From VRUE01 sp963774555 (GTDB taxonomy: Bacteria > Actinomycetota > Thermoleophilia > Solirubrobacterales > 70-9): a stretch of DNA of 64,000 bases. Location of the stretch: assembly GCA_963774555.1 (NCBI GenBank), contig CAVZFL010000002.1, positions 62,001-126,000 on the forward strand, given 5' to 3'. Of this stretch, positions 21,472-29,424 are shown one piece after another. Position 1 is the first letter of the stretch, and every line of letters starts with the position of its first letter. The position numbers and the translations under genes are program-made. The notes beneath the pieces were generated by a model. It worked only from the letters and a program-made list of their open reading frames with translations, ran no database searches and was not told the origin of the DNA.

Positions 21472-21894
21472 GTGACCGATCCCGCGCTGACCCGCCTCGC
21501 CGCCGCGGTGCTCCACGTCCCCGCCCCCGAACGGGCCCTCGTCGTCGGCTGCGGAGACGGCGAGCCGGTCCTCTTCCTCGCCCGCGAGTTCCCCTCGGCG
21601 CGGGTGCGTGGCGTCGATCCCTCGGCGGACCTGGTGCGAGCGGCAAGCGCCCGGGTCGGCCTCGACCCCGAGGGCCGGGTCGCCTTCAAGCAGGGCGGCG
21701 CTCGCAAGCTCCCCTTCCCCGACGCCTTCTTCGATCTGATCGTCGTCTTCGCCGGACGCCCGGCGCCAAGGGAGATCGTGCGGGTGCTGCGACCCGAGGG
21801 GCGCCTCATCCTCGCTGCGGCACCCGCGACCGGCGCGGTCGCCGGCGCCCACGAGTGGCTCTGGCGCAGGCGCCTCCCCCCTGCCGCCATTTAG
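21472..21894 (+). CDS. Short SAM-dependent methyltransferase-like protein
   Basis: A 140-residue protein from a GTG at 21472. It contains the SAM-binding core: ALVVGCGDGEPVLFLA (motif I), RVRGVDPSADLV (motif II), FPDAFFDLIVVF, and VRVLRPEGRLILAA. It ends soon after, at GAHEWLWRRRLPPAAI, so the C-terminal part of the fold found in full-length enzymes (about 200 residues or more) is missing. Either it is a minimal methyltransferase or it has been shortened. The lipid kinase gene starts 13 bases further on, which suggests co-transcription. Confidence 0.7.
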   Translation: MTDPALTRLAAAVLHVPAPERALVVGCGDGEPVLFLAREFPSARVRGVDPSADLVRAASARVGLDPEGRVAFKQGGARKLPFPDAFFDLIVVFAGRPAPREIVRVLRPEGRLILAAAPATGAVAGAHEWLWRRRLPPAAI

Positions 21895-21907
21895 GCTGCG
21901 CCGACGG

Positions 21908-23008
21908 ATGGAGATCGAGGGCATGCCTCTCACCCTGCTGGTCAACCCGGCCTCGGCCGGCGGCCGCACGCTGAAGCTACTGCCGCGGGTTGAGCAGGAG
22001 CTCGACGAACGCCGCATCCCCTTCCGGGTCGAGCGCACCCGCGGGCTCGAGGACGGAGCAGAGCGGGCGCTGCGAGCGGTTGACGCGGACGAGGTGCCGG
22101 TGGTGATGAGCGGCGACGGCCTGCTCGGCGCCGTCGGCGGCGCCATGGCCGGCGCCGAAACCCCGCTGGGCCTGATCCCCGGTGGTCGCGGCAACGACCT
22201 GGCCAGGGTGCTCGGAATTCCGGAGGACCCGGCGGACGCCATCGCGGTGCTCGCCGCCGGCCACTCGCGGCGGATCGACGTCGGCGAGGCCAACGGCAAG
22301 CGCTTCCTCGGCATCGTCAGCGTCGGCTTCGACTCCGAATGCAACCGCCTCGCCAACGAAGTCAAGATCATCCGCAGCAACCTCGTCTACGTTTATTCCC
22401 TCTTCCGGACCCTGCTGACGTGGAAGCCCGCGCGGTTCACGATCCGCAGCGAGATCGATCGGATTCGACTCAGCGGCTACTCGATCTCCGTCGCCAACAA
22501 CAGCACCTTTGGTGGCGGCATGCGGATCGCGCCGGAGGCGGAGCTGGACGACGGGCTGCTCGACATCGTCACGATCGGCGAGGTCGGCAAGCTGCGCTTC
22601 GTGGCTAACCTCCGCAAGGTGTTCAAGGGGACTCACATCGACGACGAGCAGGTGCGCATGTTCCGCGCCTCGCGCGTGGAGATCGCGGCAAGCCGGCCCT
22701 TTCCCGTCTATGCCGACGGTGAGCATCTGACCGAGCTTCCGGTGACGGTTCGCGTCCTGCCGCGCGCGCTCAGCGTGCTCGCGCCACCCCCGCCGCCGAG
22801 GCCTGAGTGCTGTTCGGTGCGAAGCTCGGCGCCGCGCGCGTGCTCGGTGCCGCCAGCCGCGGCAGCGGGCGCGGCGGCGGCACGACCCTGCCGGGCCGCT
22901 TCCTCCTGCGGGTCCAGCCCGACGCCCTGCGGCGCCTCGGCGCGCGCCTCAGCGCCGGCACGACCGTGGTCAGCGCAACCAACGGCAAGACGACGACGGC
23001 CGGGATGA
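21908..23008 (+). CDS. Diacylglycerol kinase-family lipid kinase (YegS/BmrU-like)
   Basis: LTLLVNPASAGGRTLKLLP opens the catalytic domain, VVMSGDGLLGAVGGAM is the GGDG-like loop, and GLIPGGRGNDLARVLGIP is the second nucleotide motif. YSISVANNSTFGGGMRIAPEA and VYADGEHL are typical late motifs. The family phosphorylates diacylglycerol or related lipids. The real protein probably ends near 22806 (about 300 residues): the uninterrupted frame continues to 23008, overlapping murT by 200 bases with low-complexity sequence, probably because of a base error in the C-rich tract near 22790. The ATG at 21923 is an alternative start. The place just before murT is notable but the link is unknown. Confidence 0.85.
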   Translation: MEIEGMPLTLLVNPASAGGRTLKLLPRVEQELDERRIPFRVERTRGLEDGAERALRAVDADEVPVVMSGDGLLGAVGGAMAGAETPLGLIPGGRGNDLARVLGIPEDPADAIAVLAAGHSRRIDVGEANGKRFLGIVSVGFDSECNRLANEVKIIRSNLVYVYSLFRTLLTWKPARFTIRSEIDRIRLSGYSISVANNSTFGGGMRIAPEAELDDGLLDIVTIGEVGKLRFVANLRKVFKGTHIDDEQVRMFRASRVEIAASRPFPVYADGEHLTELPVTVRVLPRALSVLAPPPPPRPECCSVRSSAPRACSVPPAAAAGAAAARPCRAASSCGSSPTPCGASARASAPARPWSAQPTARRRRPG

Positions 23009-24178
23009 TCTCCGCCGCCCTCGCGGCGGCCGGGCGCCGGCCGGTGCACAACCGGGCCGGCTCGAATATGACCTGGGGCGTCGCCACGGCCCTGCTCGAG
23101 CAGCGCGGCGAGGAGGGCCTCTTCGAGGTCGACGAGGCCTGGCTCTCGCAGGTGACCGAGCAGCTTGACCCGCGCCTGATCGTGCTCGGCAACCTCTTCC
23201 GCGACCAGCTCGACCGCTACGGGGAGATGGAGGCCCTGGCCGAGGACTGGGCGAAGACCGTGGCTGCGCGAACCGGCCGCACCCGCTTCGTGCTCAACGC
23301 CGACGACCCGGCGATCGCCGATCTCGGCCGCGACGAGGCCGGCGCCCAGCGCGAGGGCGTCACCTACTTCGGCATCGAGGACACCACGCAGGCGCTGCCG
23401 GAGCGCCAGCACGCCTTCGACGCCCATCACTGCCGCCGCTGCGGCCAGCCCTACGCCTACGAGCGCGCCTTCGTCGGCCACCTCGGTCACTACTCGTGTC
23501 CCAACTGCGGCGCCAGGCGTCCGGCCCCGGCGGTCACGGCCACCGCGATCGAGCTGAACGGCATGGAGGGCTCGCGGGTACAGGTCGCGCACTCCCGCCG
23601 GCGAGCTCAGCCTCGAGTTGCCACTGCCCGGCCTCTACAACGTCTACAACGCCCTCGCCGCCGTGACGGCGGCGCTGGATCTCGGCGTCGAGGCGCCCCA
23701 GATCCCCGCCGCCCTGGCCGGGATGCGCGCCGCCTTCGGCCGGGTCGAGACGATCGACGTCGCCGGCACCCAGCTCTCGATCCTGCTGATCAAGAACCCG
23801 GCCGGGGCGAACGAGGTCCTGCGCACGCTGCGCCTCGAGGCCGGCGAGGGCGGCCTCGACCTCTGGATCGCCCTCAACGACCGGATCGCCGACGGGCGCG
23901 ACGTCTCCTGGGTCTGGGACGCCGACTTCGAGCTGCTCGCCGGCGCCGTGCGCCGCGTCGTCTGCGCCGGCACCCGCGCGGCGGAGATGGCGCTGCGGCT
24001 GAAGTACGCCGGTTGGCCCGAGGAGAGGATCGAGGTCGAGGTGGGAATCGAGCCCTCGCTCGACCGGGCCCTGGCCTCCTGCGACGGGCGCCTCTTCGCC
24101 CTGCCCACCTACACCGCCCTGCTGGAGCTGCGCCGGCTGCTCTCCTCGCGCGGCCTGGCCGAGGAGTTCTGGCGGTGA
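22807..24178 (+). CDS. murT: Lipid II isoglutaminyl synthase, MurT subunit (one frameshift)
   Basis: MurT is the Mur-ligase-like subunit that activates the D-glutamate carboxylate of lipid II for amidation by GatD. VSATNGKTTTAGMI is the ATP loop. HNRAGSNMTWGVATAL and FEVDEAW follow, then a four-cysteine zinc ribbon (HHCRRCGQPY and YSCPNCGARRP), a MurT hallmark. One extra base near 23588 shifts the frame, after which LPLPGLYNVYNALAAVTAAL and the C-terminal domain (IKNPAGANEVLRTL) are intact. Joined, the protein has about 456 residues, a normal length. The start is GTG at 22807. The extra base is probably a sequence error. A methyltransferase gene overlaps its stop, and gatD comes after that. 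Confidence 0.9.
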
Positions 24179-24903
24179 GCGAGGCGATCTGGACCGACGT
24201 CGAGTGCGGCGGCTACGAGGCCGACCTGCTCGTCTGGGAGCAGCTCGCGCGCGAGACCCCCGGGCCGATCCTCGAGCTCGGCTGCGGCACCGGCCGGGTC
24301 GTCATCCACCTGGCCAAGGCGACCGGGGAGCTGGTCGTCGGCCTCGAGCGCGAGGACGAGCTGGTCGGCGCGGTCTGGGACCGGATGGCAGGACAGGGGC
24401 ACTCCGGCGAGGCGGAGTTCGGCGATGCGCGCGGCTTTGAGCTCCACTTCGAGTTCCAGCTGGCGCTCGCGCCGATGCAGCTGATCCAGCTGCTCGAGGA
24501 ACGCGTCGATCGGATCTGCTGCCTGTCCTGTGTCTTCGACCACCTCCTGCCCGGGGGTCGCGCCGCCTTCGCCCTGGTCGAGGAGGTCCCCCTGGTCCCG
24601 CCCGGCGGCGCCGAGCCGCAGGTCCCCGACGTGCGCCAGATCGACGACTGGGTCTACTCGAGTCTGCCGCTGGAGCCCGAGGTGCGCGCCGACTCCGTCG
24701 TCCTGCGCCGCTTGCGGCAGACGGTCTCGCCCGAGGGCGCCCTGAGCGAGGAGCTGAACGAGGTCGAGCTGCAGCTGATCTCGGCCGAGACCCTGGAGCA
24801 GGAGGCGAAGGAGGTCGGCTTCGCGCCGATCGAGCGGCGCCAGATCCCCGCCACCGAGGCCCACGTCGGCTCAACCGTCGTCGTCCTGGAGAAGCTGGCC
24901 TGA
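24175..24903 (+). CDS. SAM-dependent methyltransferase between murT and gatD
   Basis: From the GTG at 24175, which overlaps the murT stop by four bases, 242 residues. PILELGCGTGRVVIHLAKA is SAM motif I, and VVGLEREDELVGAV motif II. ICCLSCVFDHLLPGGRAAFALVEE covers the later core strands. The C-terminal half (RQIDDWVYSSLPLEPEVRAD, ELNEVELQLISAETLEQ) is strand-rich, as in small-molecule methyltransferases. Its stop overlaps the gatD start (TGATG). The insertion between the two subunits of the lipid II amidating enzyme is unusual: murT and gatD are normally adjacent. It may modify a cell-wall precursor or lipid, but the substrate is not shown. Confidence 0.82.
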   Translation: MSEAIWTDVECGGYEADLLVWEQLARETPGPILELGCGTGRVVIHLAKATGELVVGLEREDELVGAVWDRMAGQGHSGEAEFGDARGFELHFEFQLALAPMQLIQLLEERVDRICCLSCVFDHLLPGGRAAFALVEEVPLVPPGGAEPQVPDVRQIDDWVYSSLPLEPEVRADSVVLRRLRQTVSPEGALSEELNEVELQLISAETLEQEAKEVGFAPIERRQIPATEAHVGSTVVVLEKLA

Positions 24904-25664
24904 TGGAGCTTCGCCTGCTCGCGCTCTACCCGGAGCAGATGAACATCTACGCCGACCGCGGCAACATCCTCTTCCTGCAGCGGCGCTGCGAGTGGCGCGG
25001 CATCGGCTTCGCGTACGCGGCGGCCGGACCGGGCGAGGGCTTCGACCCCGCCGCCCACGATTTCCTCTACCTCGGCGGCGGCCAGGACCGCGACCAGCGC
25101 GCCGTCGCCGCCGACATGGTCGAGAGCAAGCGGGCGGCACTCGCCTCGGCCGCCGACGACGGCGCCGTCGTGCTCGCCGTCTGCGGTGGCTACCAGCTGC
25201 TCGGCCACAGCTACCAGCTCGGCGAGGAGCGCCTGCCCGGCCTCGGCCTGGCCGACCTGGAGACCGTGCGCAAGCCGGGCCAGCGCCTGATCGGCAACGT
25301 GGCGATCGAGCTCGACCTCGGCAGCGGCCCGCAGGTCGTGGCCGGCTTCGAGAACCACGGCGGGCGCACCTATCTCGGTGCCGGTGCCAAGCCCCTCGGC
25401 CGGGTGCTCAAAGGGTTCGGCAACAACGGCGAGGACGGCTTCGAGGGGGTGCACCGCGGCAACCTGATCGGCACATACCTGCACGGGCCGCTGCTACCCA
25501 AGAACGCCTGGTTGGCCGACCACCTGATCGCCCTCGCGCTCGAGCACCGCTACGGCACTCGCCCGGAGCTGGAGCCACTGAACGACACCCTGGAGGCAGC
25601 GGCTCATGAGTCGGCGGTTGGCGCAGTTGGGCTCCGGGCCGGTCCCGGCAGGGGTTCCGCTTAA
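24903..25664 (+). CDS. gatD: Lipid II isoglutaminyl synthase, GatD glutaminase subunit
   Basis: A 253-residue CobB/CobQ-type glutamine amidotransferase. LALYPEQMNIYADRGN is the family opening, FLYLGGGQDRDQ follows, VLAVCGGYQLLGHSY holds the catalytic cysteine, and LIGTYLHGPLLPKNAWLAD the catalytic histidine. It releases ammonia from glutamine and channels it to MurT, which forms D-isoglutamine in lipid II. The ATG overlaps the methyltransferase stop. The last codons lie inside a 19-bp inverted repeat shared with the convergent dut gene. Call secure. Confidence 0.92.
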   Translation: MELRLLALYPEQMNIYADRGNILFLQRRCEWRGIGFAYAAAGPGEGFDPAAHDFLYLGGGQDRDQRAVAADMVESKRAALASAADDGAVVLAVCGGYQLLGHSYQLGEERLPGLGLADLETVRKPGQRLIGNVAIELDLGSGPQVVAGFENHGGRTYLGAGAKPLGRVLKGFGNNGEDGFEGVHRGNLIGTYLHGPLLPKNAWLADHLIALALEHRYGTRPELEPLNDTLEAAAHESAVGAVGLRAGPGRGSA

Positions 25665-25691
25665 GACGCTCCACCCCTGCCGGGACCGGCC
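25637..25691. terminator. 19-bp perfect inverted repeat between gatD and dut (bidirectional terminator)
   Basis: GGCCGGTCCCGGCAGGGGT (25637-25655) is exactly complementary to 25673-25691, with a 17-base loop. The left arm lies in the last codons of gatD and the right arm abuts the dut stop at 25692. A stem this strong between convergent genes suits a terminator working in both directions. There is no T-run. Confidence 0.7.
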
Positions 25692-26123
25692 TCAGCGGCC
25701 GGAGGAGCCGAAGCCGCCGTCGCCCCGGGCCGAGGTGGCAAGATCGTCTACCTCAACCGGTTCGGCTGGGGCGATCGGTGTGATTACAAGCTGAGCAATA
25801 CGGTCGCCCGGCTCTACCCGGAAGGTCTCCGCCGGATCGGTGTTCAGCAGCAGCACGCGGAGCTCGCCGCGGTAGCCGGAATCGATCAGGCCGGGAGCGT
25901 TGACCAGGGCGATGCCGTGCTTCTTCGCCAGGCCGGATCGCGGCAGCACCAGGCCCGCGTGTCCGACCGGAATCTCGACCGCCACCCCGGTGCCGACGCT
26001 CCAGCGCTCACCGGGCCCGATGTGGGCCGCCTCGCAGGCGTAGAGGTCCAGCCCCGCATCTCCTGCGTGCGCTCTGCTGGGCAGGATCGCCTCGTCCTTC
26101 AGCTTGCTGACCGGAAGCTCCAC
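25692..26123 (-). CDS. dut: dUTP diphosphatase
   Basis: A 143-residue trimeric-type dUTPase from a GTG at 26123; the frame is open further upstream, but the family start LPVSKLKDEAILPSRAHAGDAGLDLYA is here. Motif 1 is AGDAGLDLYA, motif 2 LPRSGLAKKHGIALVN, motif 3 GLIDSGYRGELRV, motif 4 RIAQLVITP, and motif 5 ARGDGGFGSSGR at the C-terminus. All five are present. It hydrolyses dUTP to dUMP and keeps uracil out of DNA. It lies 10 bases downstream of hflX on the minus strand and converges with gatD. Confidence 0.95.
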   Translation of the reverse strand: MELPVSKLKDEAILPSRAHAGDAGLDLYACEAAHIGPGERWSVGTGVAVEIPVGHAGLVLPRSGLAKKHGIALVNAPGLIDSGYRGELRVLLLNTDPAETFRVEPGDRIAQLVITPIAPAEPVEVDDLATSARGDGGFGSSGR

Positions 26124-26133
26124 GGCGCGAACC

Positions 26134-27444
26134 CTAGACGACGGCGAGATCGTCGAAGCGGTGCAGCTCGGAGGTCGGGACCTTGGCGTGCACCAGCACC
26201 CCATCCTCGCGCTCGGTGCGATCGAGATCGCCGGCGATCTCGTGCAGCTCGTGCAGGCGGGCGCCCTCGGAGTAGGGAACCAGCAGCTCGACCTCGGTCA
26301 GCGTGTCCTCGAAGACCTCCTCTATCCGCTCCCGCAGGTGGCCGAGCCCCTCGCCGGCGAGGGCGGAGACGAGCACGCCGTCGGGGTGGCGCAGGGTGAC
26401 CTCCTCCCGCAGACCCGGGTCGAGCAGATCGGCCTTGTTGAGGACGAGCAGGCGCGGTGCGTCGCCGGCGCCGATCTCCTCCAGCACCTCGTCGACCGCC
26501 TGCATGTCGGCCAGCAGCCGCTCCTCGGGTGCTGCCGCGTCGACCACGTGCAGGATCAGGTCGGCGAGCACCGTCTCCTCCAGGGTCGCCTTGAAGGCCT
26601 CGACCAGTTGATGCGGCAGCTTCTCGATGAAGCCGACCGTGTCGGTGACCAGGTAGTCCCGGCCCGAGAGCTCGAGGCTGCGGGTGGTCGGGTCGAGCGT
26701 GTGGAAAAGCCTGTCCCCCACCCCGACCTCGGCCCCGGTGAGGGCGTTGAGCAGGGTCGACTTGCCGGCGTTGGTGTAGCCGGCGAGGGCGACACGGGGC
26801 AGTGAGGAGCGCTCGCGGCGGGCCCGCATCACGCCGCGGTTGCGCTCGAGCCGGGCGAGGCGGCGGCGCAGGGCGGCGATGCGGTCGCGGGCGAGGCGGC
26901 GGTCGGTCTCGATCTGGCTCTCGCCCGGGCCCCTGGTGCCGATCCCGCCGCCGAGCCGCTCGAGGTGCGTCCACAGGCCCCTCATGCGGGCGAGGTTGTA
27001 CTCGAGCTGGGCCAGCTCGACCTGCAGCTTGCCCTCGGCCGAGTGGGCGTGGTCGGCAAAGATGTCGAGGATCACCGCGGTGCGGTCGATCACCGGCACG
27101 CCGAGCGCCGCCTCCAGGTTGCGCTCCTGGCGCGGCGCCAGCTCGTCGTCGCAGGCGACCAGGTTGGCGTCACAGGCGGCGATTTCGGCCTTCAGCTCAG
27201 CCAGGCGGCCGCGGCCGAAGTAGCGGTCGGGGTCGGGCTGCTCGCGCTGTTGCACCGCCTCGCCGGCGGTGGCGACGCCGGCGGTGCGCAGCAGCTCCTT
27301 CAGCTCGGCCAGCGGATCGCCGCTCTCGCGCCCGCTGGTGACGCCGATCGCCAGCGCCCGTTGACGCGCGCGCGGGTTCGAGACGCCGGCGCCTCCCGTG
27401 GCGTACCGCGTCTGCCCGTTGCGTCCGTTTCGCGATCTCTGCAC
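26134..27444 (-). CDS. hflX: GTPase HflX
   Basis: A 436-residue ribosome-associated GTPase from a GTG at 27444. The N-terminal HflX domain includes DPDRYFGRGRLAELKAEI and ERNLEAALGVPVIDRTAVILDIFADHA, then the glycine-rich GGGIGTRGPGESQIETDRR. The G domain has G1 AGYTNAGKSTLLN, G3 DTVGFIEKLPHQLVEAFK and G4 LNKADL. The protein splits stalled ribosomes under stress. It diverges from the epimerase gene and is followed by dut. The dapF-miaA-miaB-recA series lies a few kilobases away, as usual for actinobacteria. Confidence 0.95.
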   Translation of the reverse strand: MQRSRNGRNGQTRYATGGAGVSNPRARQRALAIGVTSGRESGDPLAELKELLRTAGVATAGEAVQQREQPDPDRYFGRGRLAELKAEIAACDANLVACDDELAPRQERNLEAALGVPVIDRTAVILDIFADHAHSAEGKLQVELAQLEYNLARMRGLWTHLERLGGGIGTRGPGESQIETDRRLARDRIAALRRRLARLERNRGVMRARRERSSLPRVALAGYTNAGKSTLLNALTGAEVGVGDRLFHTLDPTTRSLELSGRDYLVTDTVGFIEKLPHQLVEAFKATLEETVLADLILHVVDAAAPEERLLADMQAVDEVLEEIGAGDAPRLLVLNKADLLDPGLREEVTLRHPDGVLVSALAGEGLGHLRERIEEVFEDTLTEVELLVPYSEGARLHELHEIAGDLDRTEREDGVLVHAKVPTSELHRFDDLAVV

Positions 27445-27497
27445 TCAAGACGATTGTAGGAGTCGCCCACTCCCCGCGCTGAGCTAGGCTCCCGGCC

Positions 27498-28493
27498 GTG
27501 AAGGTCTTCGTGACGGGAGGGACGGGGTTCATCGGCGGCGAGGTCGTGCGCCAGCTGCGGGCGCGCGGCGACGAGGCGGTCTGCCTCGTCCGCAGCCCAG
27601 AGAAGGCGGCGAAGCTGACCGAGCTGGGCTGCGAGCTGCACAGCGGCGACCTCTCCGACGAGGAGGCGCTGCGCCAGGGAATGGAGGGCTGCGACGGGCT
27701 GGTGCACGCCGCGGCCATGTACGAGGTCGGGATCCCGGCCAAGCAGCATCCGGCCATGTACGAGGCCAACGTGGCCGGCAGCGAGCACGTGCTGCGGGCG
27801 GCCTCGGCGGCCAAGGTGCCGAAGATCGTCTACGTCTCCACCGTCGGCACCTTCGGCAACACCCACGGCAAGGTCGTCGACGAGAGCTACAGGCACCCCG
27901 GCAAAGAATTCACCTCCTACTACGAGGAGACCAAGCTGGAGGGACAGCGGATCGCCGAACGGATGATCGCCGAGCAGAATCTGCCGGCGATCGTCGTCCA
28001 GCCCGGCGGCGTCTACGGACCCGGCGACACATCGCAGATCGCCGACCTGCTGGAGGAATTCTTCGCCGGCCGCCTCTTCCTGCTTCCCTTCCCCGAGCTC
28101 GGTATCTGCCTCAGCCACGTCGAGGACATCGCCGCCGGGATCCTCCTCGCCCTCGACAAGGGCAAGATCGGCGAGGCCTACGTGATCAGCGGGCCGGCTA
28201 CGACCATGCGCGAGGCAATCCAGACCGTCGCCGACCTCAGCGGCCGCAAGGCCCCAAAGCGCGCGATGCCGACGCCGCTGATCAAGGCGATGACGCCGAT
28301 CGGGCCCCTGGTTGGCAAGCTGATGGGCCAGCCGCCCAACCTGCGCGAGCTGATCAGCTCGGCCGACGGCGTCACCTTCTGGGCCAGCCACGAGAAGGCG
28401 AGCGGTGAGCTTGGCTACGCCCCCCGAGGTCTGGAAGAGGGCATGCGGCAGACGCTCGAAGGCGACGACCGGTTCCCCGATCCTGTTGCTTGA
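27498..28493 (+). CDS. NAD-dependent epimerase/dehydratase family protein
   Basis: A 331-residue extended SDR from a GTG at 27498. VFVTGGTGFIGGEVV is the Rossmann glycine motif at residues 4-14, and AAAMYEVGIPAK and VYVSTVGTFGNTHG follow with the catalytic-type serine or threonine. TSYYEETKLEGQ gives the YxxxK pair, VVQPGGVYGPGDTS the post-catalytic loop. The sequence resembles nucleotide-sugar epimerases and hopanoid-associated dehydratase-like proteins, but the substrate is open. It is a single gene followed directly by a 27-bp hairpin. Confidence 0.85.
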   Translation: MKVFVTGGTGFIGGEVVRQLRARGDEAVCLVRSPEKAAKLTELGCELHSGDLSDEEALRQGMEGCDGLVHAAAMYEVGIPAKQHPAMYEANVAGSEHVLRAASAAKVPKIVYVSTVGTFGNTHGKVVDESYRHPGKEFTSYYEETKLEGQRIAERMIAEQNLPAIVVQPGGVYGPGDTSQIADLLEEFFAGRLFLLPFPELGICLSHVEDIAAGILLALDKGKIGEAYVISGPATTMREAIQTVADLSGRKAPKRAMPTPLIKAMTPIGPLVGKLMGQPPNLRELISSADGVTFWASHEKASGELGYAPRGLEEGMRQTLEGDDRFPDPVA

Positions 28494-28559
28494 GGGAGTC
28501 GGGGGAGGGTCTCCCGGAGCAACAGCGGGGAGGCTCCGGGAGACCCTCCCCCGACTCCC
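28494..28559 (+). terminator. 27-bp perfect hairpin after the epimerase gene
   Basis: The 27 bases 28494-28520 (starting GGGAGTCGGGGGAGGG) are exactly complementary to 28533-28559, with a 12-base loop. No T-run follows, and the next gene starts only 14 bases after the hairpin. It may terminate the epimerase transcript, stop transcripts from the right, or control translation of the MBL gene downstream. Confidence 0.65.
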
Positions 28560-28572
28560 ATAGGCCGCTGCG

Positions 28573-29424
28573 ATGCGCGTAATCGACGTTATGCATTTGG
28601 GGCGCCCACACGTGATCGGCTGCTGGGAAGTTGAGGGCGCCCTGGTCGATCCGGGGCCGCAGTCGTCGATGGAGACGCTGGTGGCGGCGCTTGACGGTGA
28701 GCGGCCGCAGGCGATTCTGCTCACTCACATCCACCTCGATCACGCGGCAGCAACTGGGGCGCTGGTGCGGCGCTGGCCCGATCTGGAGGTCTACGTGCAC
28801 GAGCGGGGTGCGCCGCACTTGATCGATCCGCGGAAGCTGCTGGCCAGCGCGGAGCGGCTATACGGCGATCGGATGGAAGAGCTGTGGGGGGAGATCGTGC
28901 CGGTGCCCGAGGTCAACGTGAAACCGCTGGCCGGCGGCGAGGATGTGCTTGGCATGCGCGTTGCCTATACACCTGGGCACGCCTCCCACCACGTCTGCTA
29001 CTTCCACGAGGAGAGCGGCACGGCATTCGTCGGCGATGTCGCTGCGGTCCGCATCCCGCCCTCGGACCTGATCGTCCCTCCCACTCCCCCGCCCGACATC
29101 GACATCGAGACCTGGCTCGGCTCGATCGAGACGGTCGAGTCCTGGCGCCCCGAGCGGCTCGCCCTCACCCACTTCGGCCAGATCGACGACCCGATCGAGC
29201 ACCTGGAGAAGGTCCGCGTCCGCCTGCGCGAGGAGGCCGACCTCGCCCGCGAGCTCAGCGAGGAGGCCTACGAGCGCCGCCACCGCGAGCAGGTCGCCGA
29301 GAGCACCGACCCCGACACGGCCGCCGAGCTGATCCAGTGCGTCCCGCCCCAGTACCAGTGGCGCGGCCTGGACCGCTACTGGCGCAAGCGCGCCGAGCGC
29401 GAAGCGGCTTTCAATCAGCCGTAG
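28573..29424 (+). CDS. MBL-fold metallo-hydrolase
   Basis: A 283-residue protein with the metallo-beta-lactamase fold. LLTHIHLDHAAATGAL is the metal-binding HxHxDH motif, YTPGHASHHVCYFH the second histidine site, TAFVGDVAAV the bridging aspartate, and LALTHFGQIDD the last histidine. The C-terminal 90 residues are helical and charged (EEAYERRHREQVAEST), with a final segment QYQWRGLDRYWRKRAERE. Similar proteins hydrolyse thioesters or lactones; the substrate is not known here. Its 3' end overlaps hipA on the other strand by 14 bases. It starts right after a strong hairpin. Confidence 0.87.
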   Translation: MRVIDVMHLGRPHVIGCWEVEGALVDPGPQSSMETLVAALDGERPQAILLTHIHLDHAAATGALVRRWPDLEVYVHERGAPHLIDPRKLLASAERLYGDRMEELWGEIVPVPEVNVKPLAGGEDVLGMRVAYTPGHASHHVCYFHEESGTAFVGDVAAVRIPPSDLIVPPTPPPDIDIETWLGSIETVESWRPERLALTHFGQIDDPIEHLEKVRVRLREEADLARELSEEAYERRHREQVAESTDPDTAAELIQCVPPQYQWRGLDRYWRKRAEREAAFNQP

